Shown: piece after piece, positions 20,075 through 29,762 of the stretch | Numbering within the stretch: the stretch's first letter is position 1 | Layout: every line of letters begins with the position of its first letter | Assembly (NCBI RefSeq): GCF_040833965.1 | Contig: NZ_CP162142.1 | Coordinates: forward strand, 2,782,001 to 2,846,000 | From: Leptospira sp. WS39.C2 | GTDB lineage: Bacteria > Spirochaetota > Leptospiria > Leptospirales > Leptospiraceae | Direction of reading: 5' to 3' | Length of the DNA stretch: 64,000 bases | Program-made: the position numbers and the translations under genes | The notes under the pieces: model-generated | What the model saw: only the letters and a program-made list of their open reading frames with translations | Told to the model about the DNA's origin: nothing | The model's database searches: none

Positions 20075-20151
20075 AATGACCTCTGTTTATCACGTAGGCC
20101 GATTTTTATCTACAAGATCCTTGCTTCTTCAAAAAAATTCTCAGAAAAAGT

Positions 20152-21912
20152 TCATGTTCCTGCGAGAGTTACATCCTTTTGGATGGCTTCTTCAAGGTTT
20201 GTGATTTTTTTCTGTAGGTTCGAAATTAAATCTTCGTTTGTCGTAAAAGGAATGGTCTCTTCCACCATAGACTTACGATCAAGAATCGTGATCTCATTTT
20301 TCTCCAAAAACCCTTTTCCTAATGTGATTCGGATAGGGAATCCAATTAGTTCAGAATCTTTAAATTTGAATCCGGGACCAAGGTCACGGTCATCCCACAA
20401 GACTTCAATTCCAGCGGCGACAAGTGCCTTGTAGATGGATTCAATTTTTGCGATATCATCTGGATTTTTGGCAATACTCACCAAACAAACAGTAAACGGT
20501 GCTATGGAGACTGGCCAAAAAATTCCTTTTTCGTCATTACATTGTTCGATGACAGTTGCCATACAGCGGTTCACACCAATTCCATAACAACCCATAGTTG
20601 TGGTTGTTGCTTTTCCTTTGTCATTGAGAACAGTGATGTCAAACGCTTTGGAATACTTTTGGCCTAATTTGAAGATGTGACCAACTTCGATCCCCTTCTC
20701 TGCCGTTAAATCAGTTCCGCATGAAGGACAAGGGTCACCTACTTTTGCTTGGGAGACATCGATCTTTGTTACTTCCTCCTCTTTGAAAAAGAAAGAGAGT
20801 TGAACACCCGCTACGTGGTGGTCAATTTCATTTGCACCAGCAATGTAGGCAAAATTCCAATCAATGAGAGCATCTACGAAGATTTTAAGTGATTCTGATT
20901 TTGGAAAACCTGGTCCGATAAAACCTGGAACAAGTCCGAGTTTTTCCATTTCGGCTGGACCCATCGGCCTTAGTTCATTACAACCCAAATGGTTTTTTAA
21001 TTTGTTTTCGTTTAGCTCGCGGTCCCCTTCTAAAAAGACGAGGACAAATTGCCCATCGGCAACGAGTGCCACAGCTTTTAGAAGATTCTCTTCATTTGTG
21101 TTTAAAAACTCTGCAACTTCTGCGATGGACTTTTTCGCTGGAGTAGAAAGTTTTCCGTTACCATTAAATGCTTGTTTGGCTGCATTTTTTTTAGCGATGA
21201 CAGGGGTTTTTTCAATATTTCCAGAATAATGGCAAGAAGGACAAATTGTGAGAGTTTCTTCTCCAATCGGCGACACCACCATAAACTCTTCCGATGCGGA
21301 ACCACCCATATTCCCTGAGTCCGCTTGGACAGGAATTGTCGAGAGCCCCATCCCAGCAAAAATCCTACGATATGTTTTACGCATTGTTTGGTAGGTTTTG
21401 TCTAAGGATTCATCATCTAAATGAAAGGAATATGCATCCTTCATGGTAAACTCACGCGAACGAATCACACCAAACCTTGGACGGATTTCATCTCGGAACT
21501 TGGTATGAATTTGATACACATTGATCGGAAGGTCTTTGTAAGAACGAACCATAGGTTTTACGAGCACACAAAACGATTCTTCATGTGTGGGACCAAGGCA
21601 ACTTTCGTTGTCATGGCGGTCTTTCAAACGAAACATCTCTTTCCCCATTTTGTCCCAACGACCTGATTCTTTCCAAATTTCACTTGGAGTTAAGATGGGA
21701 AGTTGGAATTCCAAAGCACCTGCCCCGTCCATTTCTTTTCTAACAATGCTTTCAATCTTACGAAGTACACGTAACCCAAGTGGTAAATAGGAATACAGAC
21801 CTGCTGCAGACTTACGGATAAGGCCTGCGCGCATCATCAATTTATGAGACGCGACCACTGCATCTTGTGGGTCTTCTTTGGCAGTAGGAATTAAATAGGA
21901 ACTAGCTTTCAT
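20152..21912 (-). CDS. proS: Prolyl-tRNA synthetase, bacterial type
   Basis: Charges tRNA-Pro. 586 residues. Class II motifs include GLYSYLPLGLRVLRKIE and LGPTHEESFC near the N-terminus and a C-terminal anticodon domain (GIEVLWDDRDLGPGFKFKD). Between motifs 2 and 3, about residues 225-390, is the YbaK-like editing insertion (STPAKKSIAEVAEFLNTNEE) found only in bacterial ProRS. Motif 3 is GCYGIGVNRCMATVIEQ. It lies 49 bp after rseP on the same strand. Confidence 0.96.
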   Translation of the reverse strand: MKASSYLIPTAKEDPQDAVVASHKLMMRAGLIRKSAAGLYSYLPLGLRVLRKIESIVRKEMDGAGALEFQLPILTPSEIWKESGRWDKMGKEMFRLKDRHDNESCLGPTHEESFCVLVKPMVRSYKDLPINVYQIHTKFRDEIRPRFGVIRSREFTMKDAYSFHLDDESLDKTYQTMRKTYRRIFAGMGLSTIPVQADSGNMGGSASEEFMVVSPIGEETLTICPSCHYSGNIEKTPVIAKKNAAKQAFNGNGKLSTPAKKSIAEVAEFLNTNEENLLKAVALVADGQFVLVFLEGDRELNENKLKNHLGCNELRPMGPAEMEKLGLVPGFIGPGFPKSESLKIFVDALIDWNFAYIAGANEIDHHVAGVQLSFFFKEEEVTKIDVSQAKVGDPCPSCGTDLTAEKGIEVGHIFKLGQKYSKAFDITVLNDKGKATTTTMGCYGIGVNRCMATVIEQCNDEKGIFWPVSIAPFTVCLVSIAKNPDDIAKIESIYKALVAAGIEVLWDDRDLGPGFKFKDSELIGFPIRITLGKGFLEKNEITILDRKSMVEETIPFTTNEDLISNLQKKITNLEEAIQKDVTLAGT

Positions 21913-21961
21913 TTCTTTTTTCTCTTTATGATTTACAATCTAACAATACAAAGTTTGGTTT

Positions 21962-23668
21962 TTAAAAAATACGCATCACATCATTGAAGGAAACATAGAG
22001 TCCAAGTCCAATGAGAAAGAAAAATCCCAATCGAAAGATGGCTTCAATGGCTTTCCTCGGAAGTGGTCTTCCTGTGATCGCTTCATAAGCATAGAGTACA
22101 ATGTGTCCGCCGTCAGCCATAGGAATGGGAAGTAAGTTCATCACCATTAGCGCCAATGAAATTTTAGCAACAAAGTCAAGGTAGGTGACCCAACCATATT
22201 CCAAACTGATCCCAGCAATCTGCACAATCCCAATTGGACCCGACAAATTTTCTTTTGGAGACAACAGTCCAGAAAATAACATCCCAATTCCTTTTAAAGT
22301 AGTGGATACATTTTCGTATACTTTGTTCCCTGCACCGAGAAGCGATGAATAAACAGTAGAATCTTTTTGTAATTTTTCGGCCTCAAATTTCATGGAAGCA
22401 CGAAAACCAAGAAGACCAATCGGTTTCAAATTCACATCCGCAATGTATTTCATATTGCCGATCCAAATTTCTTTTTTACCACCATTGGTTTTTAAATAGG
22501 AAGTGAATGCATCCGCAGACGTAAACATTTGGTTTTGGATTTTTAGATTGGAAAGTCGGTTTTCAATCTCCGCATCATAACTATCCAATCGAAAATAAGG
22601 AATTCCTAATTCAGGGAATTTTGGATGTTCGATATCCCAAAATTCATACACATTCGCACCTAAGACAGGGATTTGGATGGTTACTTTTTCTTTTGCCCAA
22701 GGTGTCAGAAGTGGATAGGTTTTACGTTCCACTTCGACAGGAATGGTTTTTCCTTGGTGTTTTCCAAGTTCTGTTTGTAATTCAGGCACGGTATGAACAT
22801 CCACACCCGCCACAGTTAAAATCATATCTCCATCTTTCAAAAAAGAGAGAGCTCGTCGTCGGAGTGATTTTTCCCGTTCTGCAATTTCATGTTGTTTGAG
22901 GAGTTCTTCTGGAATCTCTTCTTTTCGTTCTTCAATTTTTTCTTGGAAGTACACAGAAGATTTATCTTCTTTATCTAAAAGATTGGCCATAAAGTGGCTG
23001 ATTTGTTCCCCATAAGTAAAGGTAGCCACCACTCTTCTTTCTCCAAACGGCATCACCCCAATCGTAGGGTGCCCACCAGCAGAATATAAGTTAGGAACGA
23101 TTTCGACTGTCTTTGTTTCGTTTTCTCGTTTGTAAGTCACTTGGATGGGATCACCCGATGTTAAACTCACATTGGTAAAAATATCTTCAAAACTTTCTGT
23201 GGGTTTTCCATTAATGGATAGAATCTTGTCTCCAGTGCGAAGGCCTGCATTGTAAGCAGGACTTGAAACTTTATTTGCATCTTCAATAAAGATACGGTTC
23301 GAAGAAGGGCTGTCTCCCGAAAGTTCTAAAATAAATAACAAGAAAAAACCTAACACTAAATTGGCGAATGGACCTCCAAGGACAGGCACCATACGACGAA
23401 GTGGTGGAGTCGCAAGTAAATCCCCTTGTTTTGGTTTTTTGGTTTTGCTATAATCATCACCACGAAATAAAACATATCCACCTATTGGAATGGCTGTGAT
23501 TTGGTAGATGGTTTTTCCAATCCGTTTTTTCCAAATCCCCTTCCCATAACCTAACGAAAAAATACGTGCTTCCACACCTACCAGTTTCCCACATAAGAGG
23601 TGCCCCAATTCATGGATAAAAATCGATACAGCTAACATGAATACAGCGCCGAGTATTAATACGATCAT
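21962..23668 (-). CDS. rseP: RseP/site-2 intramembrane metalloprotease, enlarged
   Basis: Zinc protease that cuts membrane anti-sigma factors or signal-peptide remnants. The N-terminal helix carries IHELGHLLCGKLVG (HExxH at about residues 19-23). The C-terminal helices carry MNLLPIPMADGGHIVLYAYE, a form of the NxxPxPxxDG motif. A PDZ domain is at about 125-200 (VSSPAYNAGLRTGDKILSIN). At 568 residues it is about 100 longer than typical RseP. The extra part, about 215-290, is highly charged (KIEERKEEIPEELL) and is followed by a second PDZ-like stretch. It overlaps dxr by 4 bp. Confidence 0.9.
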   Translation of the reverse strand: MIVLILGAVFMLAVSIFIHELGHLLCGKLVGVEARIFSLGYGKGIWKKRIGKTIYQITAIPIGGYVLFRGDDYSKTKKPKQGDLLATPPLRRMVPVLGGPFANLVLGFFLLFILELSGDSPSSNRIFIEDANKVSSPAYNAGLRTGDKILSINGKPTESFEDIFTNVSLTSGDPIQVTYKRENETKTVEIVPNLYSAGGHPTIGVMPFGERRVVATFTYGEQISHFMANLLDKEDKSSVYFQEKIEERKEEIPEELLKQHEIAEREKSLRRRALSFLKDGDMILTVAGVDVHTVPELQTELGKHQGKTIPVEVERKTYPLLTPWAKEKVTIQIPVLGANVYEFWDIEHPKFPELGIPYFRLDSYDAEIENRLSNLKIQNQMFTSADAFTSYLKTNGGKKEIWIGNMKYIADVNLKPIGLLGFRASMKFEAEKLQKDSTVYSSLLGAGNKVYENVSTTLKGIGMLFSGLLSPKENLSGPIGIVQIAGISLEYGWVTYLDFVAKISLALMVMNLLPIPMADGGHIVLYAYEAITGRPLPRKAIEAIFRLGFFFLIGLGLYVSFNDVMRIF

Positions 23669-24825
23669 GTAGTCACTCCCCCTTTTAAAAATTCAGATTG
23701 GATCAAATTACGTGTTTCTTTGTCTTTTTCCAAATACCCTTCAAGGGACTCTGGAAATTCATTTTTGACTTGGTTTAAGGCAGACTCAATGAGCCTTGGA
23801 ATTGTCGTAAAAGAAATTTTTTCTTCTAAAAATAGTGCCACAGCTTCTTCGTTTGCTGCATTAAAGATACAAGCTGCCACTCCACCTGCTTTCCCCGCTT
23901 GGTAGGCGAGTGTGAGTCCCGGATAACGTTTGGTATCTGGTGGGAAAAATTCCAAAGTTTTCCAAGTGGAAGGTTTTCGTTCAATGAGCATTTGTGGTGT
24001 TGGATTTGGATAAAATAAGGAATGAGCGATGGGATACACCATATCGGGGTGGCTTGTGTATTGCAAACAAGCCCCGTCTCTTGTTTCAATGATCCCGTGA
24101 GTCAATGACTGCGGGTGGATCACCACCTCAATTTCGTCATACGAAAACCCAAAGAGAAAATGTGCTTCGATGACTTCGAGACCCTTATTGATAAGCCCTG
24201 CTGAATCCACAGTGATTTTCGGACCCATCGACCAAGTTGGATGGTTTAGCGCCTGTTTTACGGACACATGTTCTAACTCTTCGATGGGAAGAGTGCGAAA
24301 ACTCCCGCCTGAGGCAGTGAGGGTAATCGCTCGGATATTGGAACGGGTTTCCCTGTTTATGAGTTGGAATAGTGCATTGTGTTCGGAATCCACTGGCACC
24401 ATGAGTGTTTTGTGTTTTGCCACCAAACGATTGATGAGAGGCCCAAAGGTAACAAGTGTTTCTTTATTGGCAATGGCAATTTTTTTGCCTGCTTCAATGG
24501 CCGCAATGGTAGGAAGGACTCCCCTTGCCCCAACCACAGCGGTTACAACTACATCCACGGAAGACAATTTGACTAAGTCAGTAAGAGAATGGTCTCCATA
24601 CAAAATCTTTGTGGAACCAAAATGATCCCCAAACTGACCCACTAACTTGGGATCGGTGATACAAACCACTTCGGGTGAAAATTCTGAAATGAGGGCCTTC
24701 GCCGTTTCCCAATTGGAGTGAACGGAAAAACTACGTAAGGAAAACTGGTCTCGGAATTGCCTGAGCACCTTCACCGTGGAAGAGCCAACAGAACCTGAAA
24801 TTCCTAATACCGAGACACCTACCAT
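23665..24825 (-). CDS. dxr: 1-deoxy-D-xylulose-5-phosphate reductoisomerase
   Basis: Second enzyme of the MEP isoprenoid pathway, NADPH- and metal-dependent. 386 residues. The NADPH fold opens VLGISGSVGSSTVKVL (usual GSTGSIG, here SGSVG). Family blocks IANKETLVTFG, PVDSEHNALFQLI (metal/substrate binding) and TVDSAGLINKGLEVIEAHFLF are all present. It sits between cdsA (30 bp upstream) and rseP (4-bp overlap), the usual bacterial cluster order. Confidence 0.96.
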   Translation of the reverse strand: MVGVSVLGISGSVGSSTVKVLRQFRDQFSLRSFSVHSNWETAKALISEFSPEVVCITDPKLVGQFGDHFGSTKILYGDHSLTDLVKLSSVDVVVTAVVGARGVLPTIAAIEAGKKIAIANKETLVTFGPLINRLVAKHKTLMVPVDSEHNALFQLINRETRSNIRAITLTASGGSFRTLPIEELEHVSVKQALNHPTWSMGPKITVDSAGLINKGLEVIEAHFLFGFSYDEIEVVIHPQSLTHGIIETRDGACLQYTSHPDMVYPIAHSLFYPNPTPQMLIERKPSTWKTLEFFPPDTKRYPGLTLAYQAGKAGGVAACIFNAANEEAVALFLEEKISFTTIPRLIESALNQVKNEFPESLEGYLEKDKETRNLIQSEFLKGGVTT

Positions 24826-24855
24826 ATATTGTTTAGACAGATCCGAGTCTTTCTT

Positions 24856-25767
24856 TCAGACAGGGAATCCGAGGAAACCTTTGAAGAGAAAATAATAATA
24901 AATCGCAGGCACCGTGAAAAGAAGGGCATCTGCTAAGTCCAATACCCCACCGTGTCCAGGGATGAGACTTCCGGAATCTTTGATTTTGGCATCACGTTTC
25001 ATAGCTGACTCAGCCAAATCACCCATTACAGAAATCACAGAGATCACAAAGGACAATAGAATGGTTTCGACAATCCCAACTGGCAATTTGACACCACTAA
25101 AATGCTCCCAAGCCACATTGAGGACTTGTGCTCCAGTGACAGCCGTTAGGTTCCCTGTCACATAACCTTCCCAAGTTTTTTTCGGAGAGATTTTTAAGCC
25201 CGCTGGGTGTTTTCCAAACCAACGACCACCAAAATACGCACCCGCATCACTCATAAACGTGATCACAGAGACAAGAAAGATGTAATAAGTTCCAAACGGA
25301 AGGGCAAGTAAAAGTAAAAAATGACCAATTGGGATGGCGATGTAGATGGGACCAAGCATGGTTCCACCGACAGAAAACAATGCTCCATCTAACGGCCGTT
25401 TTAGAATTTGTAAAATCCAAACCGTGATGGAAAGAGCCACGAGTAAAAAAGGAATGGGGTGGAAACCTTCTCTTAGAATTTTGGATAGTTCCAAAACAAA
25501 ACCAGGAGGTGTCACTTCAAACTGTAATCCCAGAAATTGGATGTAATAGACAGTAAAAATCAAAAGGGAGAATAGTAATCCCGTTCCAAAAAATGGTTTT
25601 GATTCTTCTGTTTTGCAAAACGCATACAACTCTTTAAGTCCCAGGTAAATCATCACCACACCAAATGTATAAAATTCAATGTAGTACCATGAACTATGGA
25701 AGATCATAAACACATAAACAAAAGTTAAAACAATTGCAGACAGAACACGGAGTGTCGTTTCACTCAT
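24856..25767 (-). CDS. cdsA: Phosphatidate cytidylyltransferase
   Basis: Makes CDP-diacylglycerol from phosphatidic acid and CTP in the inner membrane. 303 residues with about eight hydrophobic helices. The C-terminal signature is SAMKRDAKIKDSGSLIPGHG followed by GVLDLADAL; the usual LDRxD is LDLAD here, a small variation in an otherwise intact motif. SPKKTWEGYVTG is the other conserved block. The start overlaps uppS by 4 bp. Confidence 0.94.
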   Translation of the reverse strand: MSETTLRVLSAIVLTFVYVFMIFHSSWYYIEFYTFGVVMIYLGLKELYAFCKTEESKPFFGTGLLFSLLIFTVYYIQFLGLQFEVTPPGFVLELSKILREGFHPIPFLLVALSITVWILQILKRPLDGALFSVGGTMLGPIYIAIPIGHFLLLLALPFGTYYIFLVSVITFMSDAGAYFGGRWFGKHPAGLKISPKKTWEGYVTGNLTAVTGAQVLNVAWEHFSGVKLPVGIVETILLSFVISVISVMGDLAESAMKRDAKIKDSGSLIPGHGGVLDLADALLFTVPAIYYYFLFKGFLGFPV

Positions 25768-26477
25768 AACAAACCACCAAATTTTCGTTTTCGGGAATCA
25801 AAAAACAGAAGAGCTTCCTCAAGTGAGGTCCTTCCAAAGTCCGGCCAAAGTGTACTCGTAAAATACATTTCTGCGTATGCACTTTGCCATAAAAGAAAGT
25901 TAGAAATCCTTTGTTCTCCCGCAGTTCTGATCAATAAATCTACGGGTGGTAAAGGTGATGTATACAAATATTTTTCAAATTCTTTGGGGGAAATGGCTTT
26001 GTCCAAAGGTTCTTTTTTGGCCTTCCGTGCAGCCATCACACGAGAAAAATTACTTAAAATTTCTTCATGACCACCATAGTTCAAACAAAAGTTAGCTGTG
26101 AGTTTTTTGTTTTTTTTAGTCACGGCCATGGCATGGTCAATTTTAGATAAAACCGTTTTAGACAGTTTGTTCCTTGCACCACTGTGGTGGATCCGAATCC
26201 CTTTGGCATGGATGGTATCAAGACGAGTTTCAATAAACTCAACTAACAGACCAAAAATGGCCTGGATTTCGGTAATAGGACGTTTCCAGTTTTCAGTGGA
26301 GAAAGCATAAAGGGAGATGTTCGGGATTTTGTATTCCAAAGCCACATCGAGAAGGCGATCAATCGCATTTGCCCCTTCTCTGTGGCCCTCGGTCCTTTTT
26401 TTCCCTTGGTTTTCCGCCCACCTGCCATTTCCGTCCATGATGACAGCAATGTGGGAAGGGATTGAGTTCAACTTCAT
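25764..26477 (-). CDS. uppS: Undecaprenyl diphosphate synthase
   Basis: Cis-prenyltransferase that makes the C55 lipid carrier for peptidoglycan. 237 residues. It has IAVIMDGNGRWAENQGKKR with the catalytic Asp at about residue 15, YAFSTENWKRP, and the C-terminal DLLIRTAGEQRISNFLLWQS and LWPDF. It follows frr by 6 bp and overlaps cdsA by 4 bp, so the envelope and translation genes share a transcript. Confidence 0.96.
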   Translation of the reverse strand: MKLNSIPSHIAVIMDGNGRWAENQGKKRTEGHREGANAIDRLLDVALEYKIPNISLYAFSTENWKRPITEIQAIFGLLVEFIETRLDTIHAKGIRIHHSGARNKLSKTVLSKIDHAMAVTKKNKKLTANFCLNYGGHEEILSNFSRVMAARKAKKEPLDKAISPKEFEKYLYTSPLPPVDLLIRTAGEQRISNFLLWQSAYAEMYFTSTLWPDFGRTSLEEALLFFDSRKRKFGGLL

Positions 26478-26483
26478 AGGAAA

Positions 26484-27035
26484 TTAAAGAGTAGTGATCT
26501 CTTTTTCTTTTTCCTTTTCTAAATCTCCCAATTTTGCAATATAAGAATCCGTAATTTTTTGGATTTTATCTTGGTGGCCTTTGACTTCATCTTGGGACAT
26601 TTCAGATTGGTGTTTTTTTAATTCATCATTGGCATCACGGCGGATGTTACGAATCGCAACTTTTTTTTCTTCCGCTTTTTGTTTCACCACTTTCGCAAGT
26701 TCTTTTCGTCTTTCCCCTGTTAGTTCCGGGATATTGATACGAATGCTAGAACCGTCGTTATTTGGTGTGAGACCAAGACTTGCTGCAAAAATTGCTTTTT
26801 CAATGTCTTTTAGCATTCCTTTTTCAAAAGGAGTGATGAGAATCACACGTGGTTCAGGGCAGGCAATTTTTCCAAGTTGGTTTAAAGGTGTGAGTGTACC
26901 GTAGTAGTCCACACGAACATCTTCCACCATCATCGGATTTGCTTTTCCCGTACGAATGGTTCCAAAGTCTTTTTTTAGAGCTTCTACTGTTTTGTCCATT
27001 TTGGACTGCATGGATTTTATAATTTCATCTACCAT
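26484..27035 (-). CDS. frr: Ribosome recycling factor
   Basis: Splits the post-termination ribosome together with EF-G. 183 residues, standard. It has [20 protein letters not shown] near the N-terminus, [19 protein letters not shown] and [16 protein letters not shown]. Its start lies 11 bp inside the end of pyrH, so translation is likely coupled. Confidence 0.97.
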   Translation of the reverse strand: MVDEIIKSMQSKMDKTVEALKKDFGTIRTGKANPMMVEDVRVDYYGTLTPLNQLGKIACPEPRVILITPFEKGMLKDIEKAIFAASLGLTPNNDGSSIRINIPELTGERRKELAKVVKQKAEEKKVAIRNIRRDANDELKKHQSEMSQDEVKGHQDKIQKITDSYIAKLGDLEKEKEKEITTL

Positions 27036-27771
27036 CTAGAATCACTTCCTCTGAATTGGAAATCAATGTACCAATTGTTTCCCCATCGATTAATTTTCTT
27101 AAATTACCAGCTTTAAAAATATCAAACACTATGATTGGCATATTATTATCCATACATAGACTGAGTGCTGTTGAATCCATAACCTTTAACCGGTGTTTGA
27201 TGGACTCCATAAAAGAAACTTGTAGGTAACGTTTTGCATCTGGATCTTTTTTAGGATCGGCCGTATACACACCGTCAACCTTAGTTGCCTTTAAAATCAC
27301 TTCGCAACCCACTTCCACAGCACGTAAGGATGCCGTTGTGTCTGTTGTGAAATAAGGATTCCCTGTTCCACCAGCAAAAATAATCACACGATTTTTTTCT
27401 AAATGGCGAACAGCACGTCTTCGAATATAAGGTTCAGCAACAGATTTCATTTCGATGGCGGAAAGAACTCGGGTAAACATCCCTTGTTTTTCACATGCAT
27501 CCTGTAAGGCGAGTCCATTCATGATGGTACCAAGCATACCCATATAATCGGCAGTGGCACGGTCCATTCCAGACTTTGCTAAGGTTTCGCCGCGGATCAT
27601 ATTTCCACCGCCAACAACCACAGCCACTTCTAGACCTAAGTCATGTACTTCTTTGATTTGTCCGGCAAGTGAGAATGTTTTGTTGGTATCAATACCAAGT
27701 TCACCCTCACCGGCGAGAGCCTCGCCGGAGATTTTAATGAGGATGCGTTTGAAACGCGGACTAGTTCCCAC
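27025..27771 (-). CDS. pyrH: Uridylate kinase
   Basis: Phosphorylates UMP to UDP; hexameric amino-acid-kinase fold. 248 residues. It has [51 protein letters not shown] and [16 protein letters not shown]. The start is a GTG at 27771 inside the end of tsf (11-bp overlap), and it in turn overlaps frr by 11 bp. Confidence 0.97.
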   Translation of the reverse strand: MGTSPRFKRILIKISGEALAGEGELGIDTNKTFSLAGQIKEVHDLGLEVAVVVGGGNMIRGETLAKSGMDRATADYMGMLGTIMNGLALQDACEKQGMFTRVLSAIEMKSVAEPYIRRRAVRHLEKNRVIIFAGGTGNPYFTTDTTASLRAVEVGCEVILKATKVDGVYTADPKKDPDAKRYLQVSFMESIKHRLKVMDSTALSLCMDNNMPIIVFDIFKAGNLRKLIDGETIGTLISNSEEVILDGR

Positions 27772-28357
27772 CTACTTGGAACCTCGAGAACCTACCAACA
27801 GTAATGTTCTCTCCAAATTTTGCAATGGCTTCTTGTAGAAGGTCATTGATGGTTTTGGAGTTGTCACGAATTGATTTTTGGTGGATGAGACAAATCTCTT
27901 CGTAGTATTTTTTCATTTTACCAGGAAGGATTTTTTCGATTTGATCCGCTTTTTTCCCTTCTTTTTCAAGAAGAGCTTTTTGTACGTTCATTTCGTTCTC
28001 AATTTCAGATTTAGGAATGGATTCTTCGTTTACATACAAAGGATTCATCGCAGTGATTTGAAGAGCGATCTCTTTTCCAAGAGCTTCAAACGCTTCATTA
28101 TTCGCAACGAAATCAGTTTCACAGTTGAGCTCAACGAGAACTCCTGTTTTTCCTGTTCCGTGAATGTAAGCGATGACCTTACCTTCACCAGTTTCGCGAC
28201 CTGCACGTTTTGCAGCTTTCGCTAAACCTTTTTCTCTTAAATAAGTGACTGCTTTTTCAATATCGCCACCCTTTTCTTCGAGGGCTTTTTTGCAGTCCAT
28301 CATCCCCGCGCCCGTACGTTCGCGGAGGTCTTTGATTTGTTCGGAGCTAACTGCCAT
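27761..28357 (-). CDS. tsf: Elongation factor Ts, short form
   Basis: Exchanges GDP for GTP on EF-Tu. 198 residues, a compact form close in size to the Thermus protein rather than the ~280 of E. coli. The N-terminal UBA-like part is [20 protein letters not shown], and the EF-Tu contact is [16 protein letters not shown]. The start overlaps the rpsB stop by 1 bp. Confidence 0.96.
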   Translation of the reverse strand: MAVSSEQIKDLRERTGAGMMDCKKALEEKGGDIEKAVTYLREKGLAKAAKRAGRETGEGKVIAYIHGTGKTGVLVELNCETDFVANNEAFEALGKEIALQITAMNPLYVNEESIPKSEIENEMNVQKALLEKEGKKADQIEKILPGKMKKYYEEICLIHQKSIRDNSKTINDLLQEAIAKFGENITVGRFSRFQVGGN

Positions 28358-29277
28358 TACTCTTTACCTTCTGCTTCTGGTTTTGCTTCTGCCGGAGCCT
28401 CAGTTGTAGCTGTTGCTGCTGCAGCTTCAGCTGCTTTTTTTGCTGCTTCTGCATCTAAAGGAATGTCTTTTGCTACTGGAGGAAGTTCATCGTCCATAAT
28501 GAATTTTCCGGACTCATCATACTCACCTTGGTATTCAAGTGCAAGTTGTTCTGCGTCCATATCTTCAGCAAAATTCGTTTGGATGACTTCACCACCTGTT
28601 CCTTCAAGAACTGCATTTGCCATAGTATCAAGGAATAACGAAATCGCACGGATTGCATCATCGTTACCTGGAATTGGGTAATCGATTGGCTCTGGATCAC
28701 AGTTTGTATCAATCACAGCAAAAACTTTTAAACCAAGTTTTTTCGCTTCTTTCACAGCGATTTCTTCTTTTTTAGGATCAATTACAAAAAGGATCTCAGG
28801 CACAACTGCCATATCCTTAATCCCACCAAGTGTCTGGCGGAGTTTTTCTAACTCACGTTTGAGGGATAGTGCTTCTTTTTTAGTACGAGCTTCTTGTTCG
28901 AAAGAGTTGTTCTCTTCCATTTGCTCAAGTCGTTTCAAACGAGCAATTGACTTCTTAACTGTGTTCCAGTTTGTGAGAAGCCCACCTAACCAACGGTTAG
29001 ATACATAGTACATACTGCACGCTTGTGCTGCTCTTTCGATGGCACCACGAGCTTGTTTTTTAGTTCCTACAAAAAGAACTTTTTTTCCTTGGCCAGTTAA
29101 CTTTTTCAAAGCATCATAAGCTTCTTTTGTTTTTTGAACTGTCTTTTGGAGGTCGATGATGTGGATCCCGTTACGAGCCGTATAAACATAAGGACTCATT
29201 TTTGGGTTCCAACGACGTGTTTGGTGACCGAAGTGTACGCCTGCTTCTAGCAGACTTTTCATGGAAATTACTGACAT
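28357..29277 (-). CDS. rpsB: 30S ribosomal protein S2 with acidic Ala-rich tail
   Basis: Small-subunit protein, 306 residues. The core opens [20 protein letters not shown] and includes [16 protein letters not shown] and [13 protein letters not shown]. The last ~65 residues, beyond the usual S2 end, are acidic and Ala/Lys/Glu-rich ([20 protein letters not shown]), a low-complexity tail. The start is 2 bp after the stop of the DUF4321-like gene. Confidence 0.96.
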   Translation of the reverse strand: MSVISMKSLLEAGVHFGHQTRRWNPKMSPYVYTARNGIHIIDLQKTVQKTKEAYDALKKLTGQGKKVLFVGTKKQARGAIERAAQACSMYYVSNRWLGGLLTNWNTVKKSIARLKRLEQMEENNSFEQEARTKKEALSLKRELEKLRQTLGGIKDMAVVPEILFVIDPKKEEIAVKEAKKLGLKVFAVIDTNCDPEPIDYPIPGNDDAIRAISLFLDTMANAVLEGTGGEVIQTNFAEDMDAEQLALEYQGEYDESGKFIMDDELPPVAKDIPLDAEAAKKAAEAAAATATTEAPAEAKPEAEGKE

Positions 29278-29279
29278 AC

Positions 29280-29513
29280 TTACCCCTTTTTTAGTGCGAG
29301 ATATCCAGACGCTACAAGACCAACGATACTTGCAGGGGTTAGCTGGAACTCGACTTTAATTATGTAAAGCTCTAATGATACAGGTGATTCGAACAAAAAC
29401 CGAGAGAGATAGGTTGTGCCAAACAGTCGGTCAAGGACCACTCCTGCCACAGCTCCCGCCATCAGTCCCAAAAAAAGTACCAAAAGTAGGTTCCCCATCT
29501 GGGTTTTGTTCAT
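29280..29513 (-). CDS. Small two-helix membrane protein, DUF4321-like
   Basis: 77 residues from the ATG at 29513, preceded by AAGGTG; a TTG at 29516 is the only other option. There are two hydrophobic helices: [19 protein letters not shown] and, at the end, [15 protein letters not shown]. The helix, short loop, then xLTPASIxGLxxxxYL layout fits DUF4321, a family of unknown role. It is the first gene of the rpsB operon, 2 bp upstream of rpsB. Confidence 0.7.
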   Translation of the reverse strand: MNKTQMGNLLLVLFLGLMAGAVAGVVLDRLFGTTYLSRFLFESPVSLELYIIKVEFQLTPASIVGLVASGYLALKKG

Positions 29514-29542
29514 CAAAAAGCACCTTTATCAAGCTTTCCTGT

Positions 29543-29571
29543 CAGAATTTGGCATTTGGGCAGATTGTCAA
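29543..29571 (-). promoter_or_regulatory. Possible promoter of the rpsB operon
   Basis: On the minus strand a perfect TTGACA -35 box lies at 29571-29566. A 16-17 bp spacer leads to a poor -10 (AATTCT/ATTCTG, near 29548-29543). It is the only sigma-70-like -35 in the gap before the operon and lies about 50 bp upstream of the first start codon. The weak -10 keeps confidence low. Confidence 0.35.
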
Positions 29572-29605
29572 GGGGAAAGGAATTTCAAGGCATTGAAAAG
29601 AGATT

Positions 29606-29625
29606 CCCATTGGATTTCCAATGGG
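29606..29625 (-). terminator. Hairpin terminator candidate after the barrel protein gene
   Basis: CCCATTGG (29606-29613) and CCAATGGG (29618-29625) form a perfect 8-bp stem with the loop AAAT on the minus strand, followed by AATCTCTTTTC. It lies between the end of the outer-membrane protein gene at 29763 and the rpsB promoter region, in the right orientation to end that upstream transcript. Confidence 0.5.
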
Positions 29626-29669
29626 TTCGTCAGTAATTTCAAAAAAACTTAGGCAAAAACCTTTTTTTC

Positions 29670-29740
29670 GGGCGCACATTTCCGGCTCTCCACAGGCGAG
29701 GGCGCTCGGTCGATCCGGGGCGCTTGTGGGATCCACTGCC
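29670..29740 (-). other. GC-rich structured element with three GGGCGC copies
   Basis: In an otherwise AT-rich gap this stretch has GGGCGC on the plus strand at 29670, 29700 and 29718. CCACAGGCG (29690-29698) pairs with CGCTTGTGG (29721-29729) with one G-U. An inner CGG/CCG pair (29707-29716 area) extends the fold. It lies between the stop of the barrel gene and its candidate terminator, so it would be a 3' untranslated RNA element or a dispersed repeat. No coding sequence is supported. Confidence 0.4.
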
Positions 29741-29762
29741 CTTTTTCTTCCAACTTGGTAGA

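Noticed and set aside
20060..20110. A tryptophan leader peptide before trpB
   Set aside because: The best frame, GTG to TAA, has one Trp codon only and no ribosome site, unlike known trp leaders.
20000..20434. 144-codon plus-strand frame over the end of proS and the trpB leader
   Set aside because: It is mostly antisense to proS, and the rest is translated GC-rich hairpin sequence.
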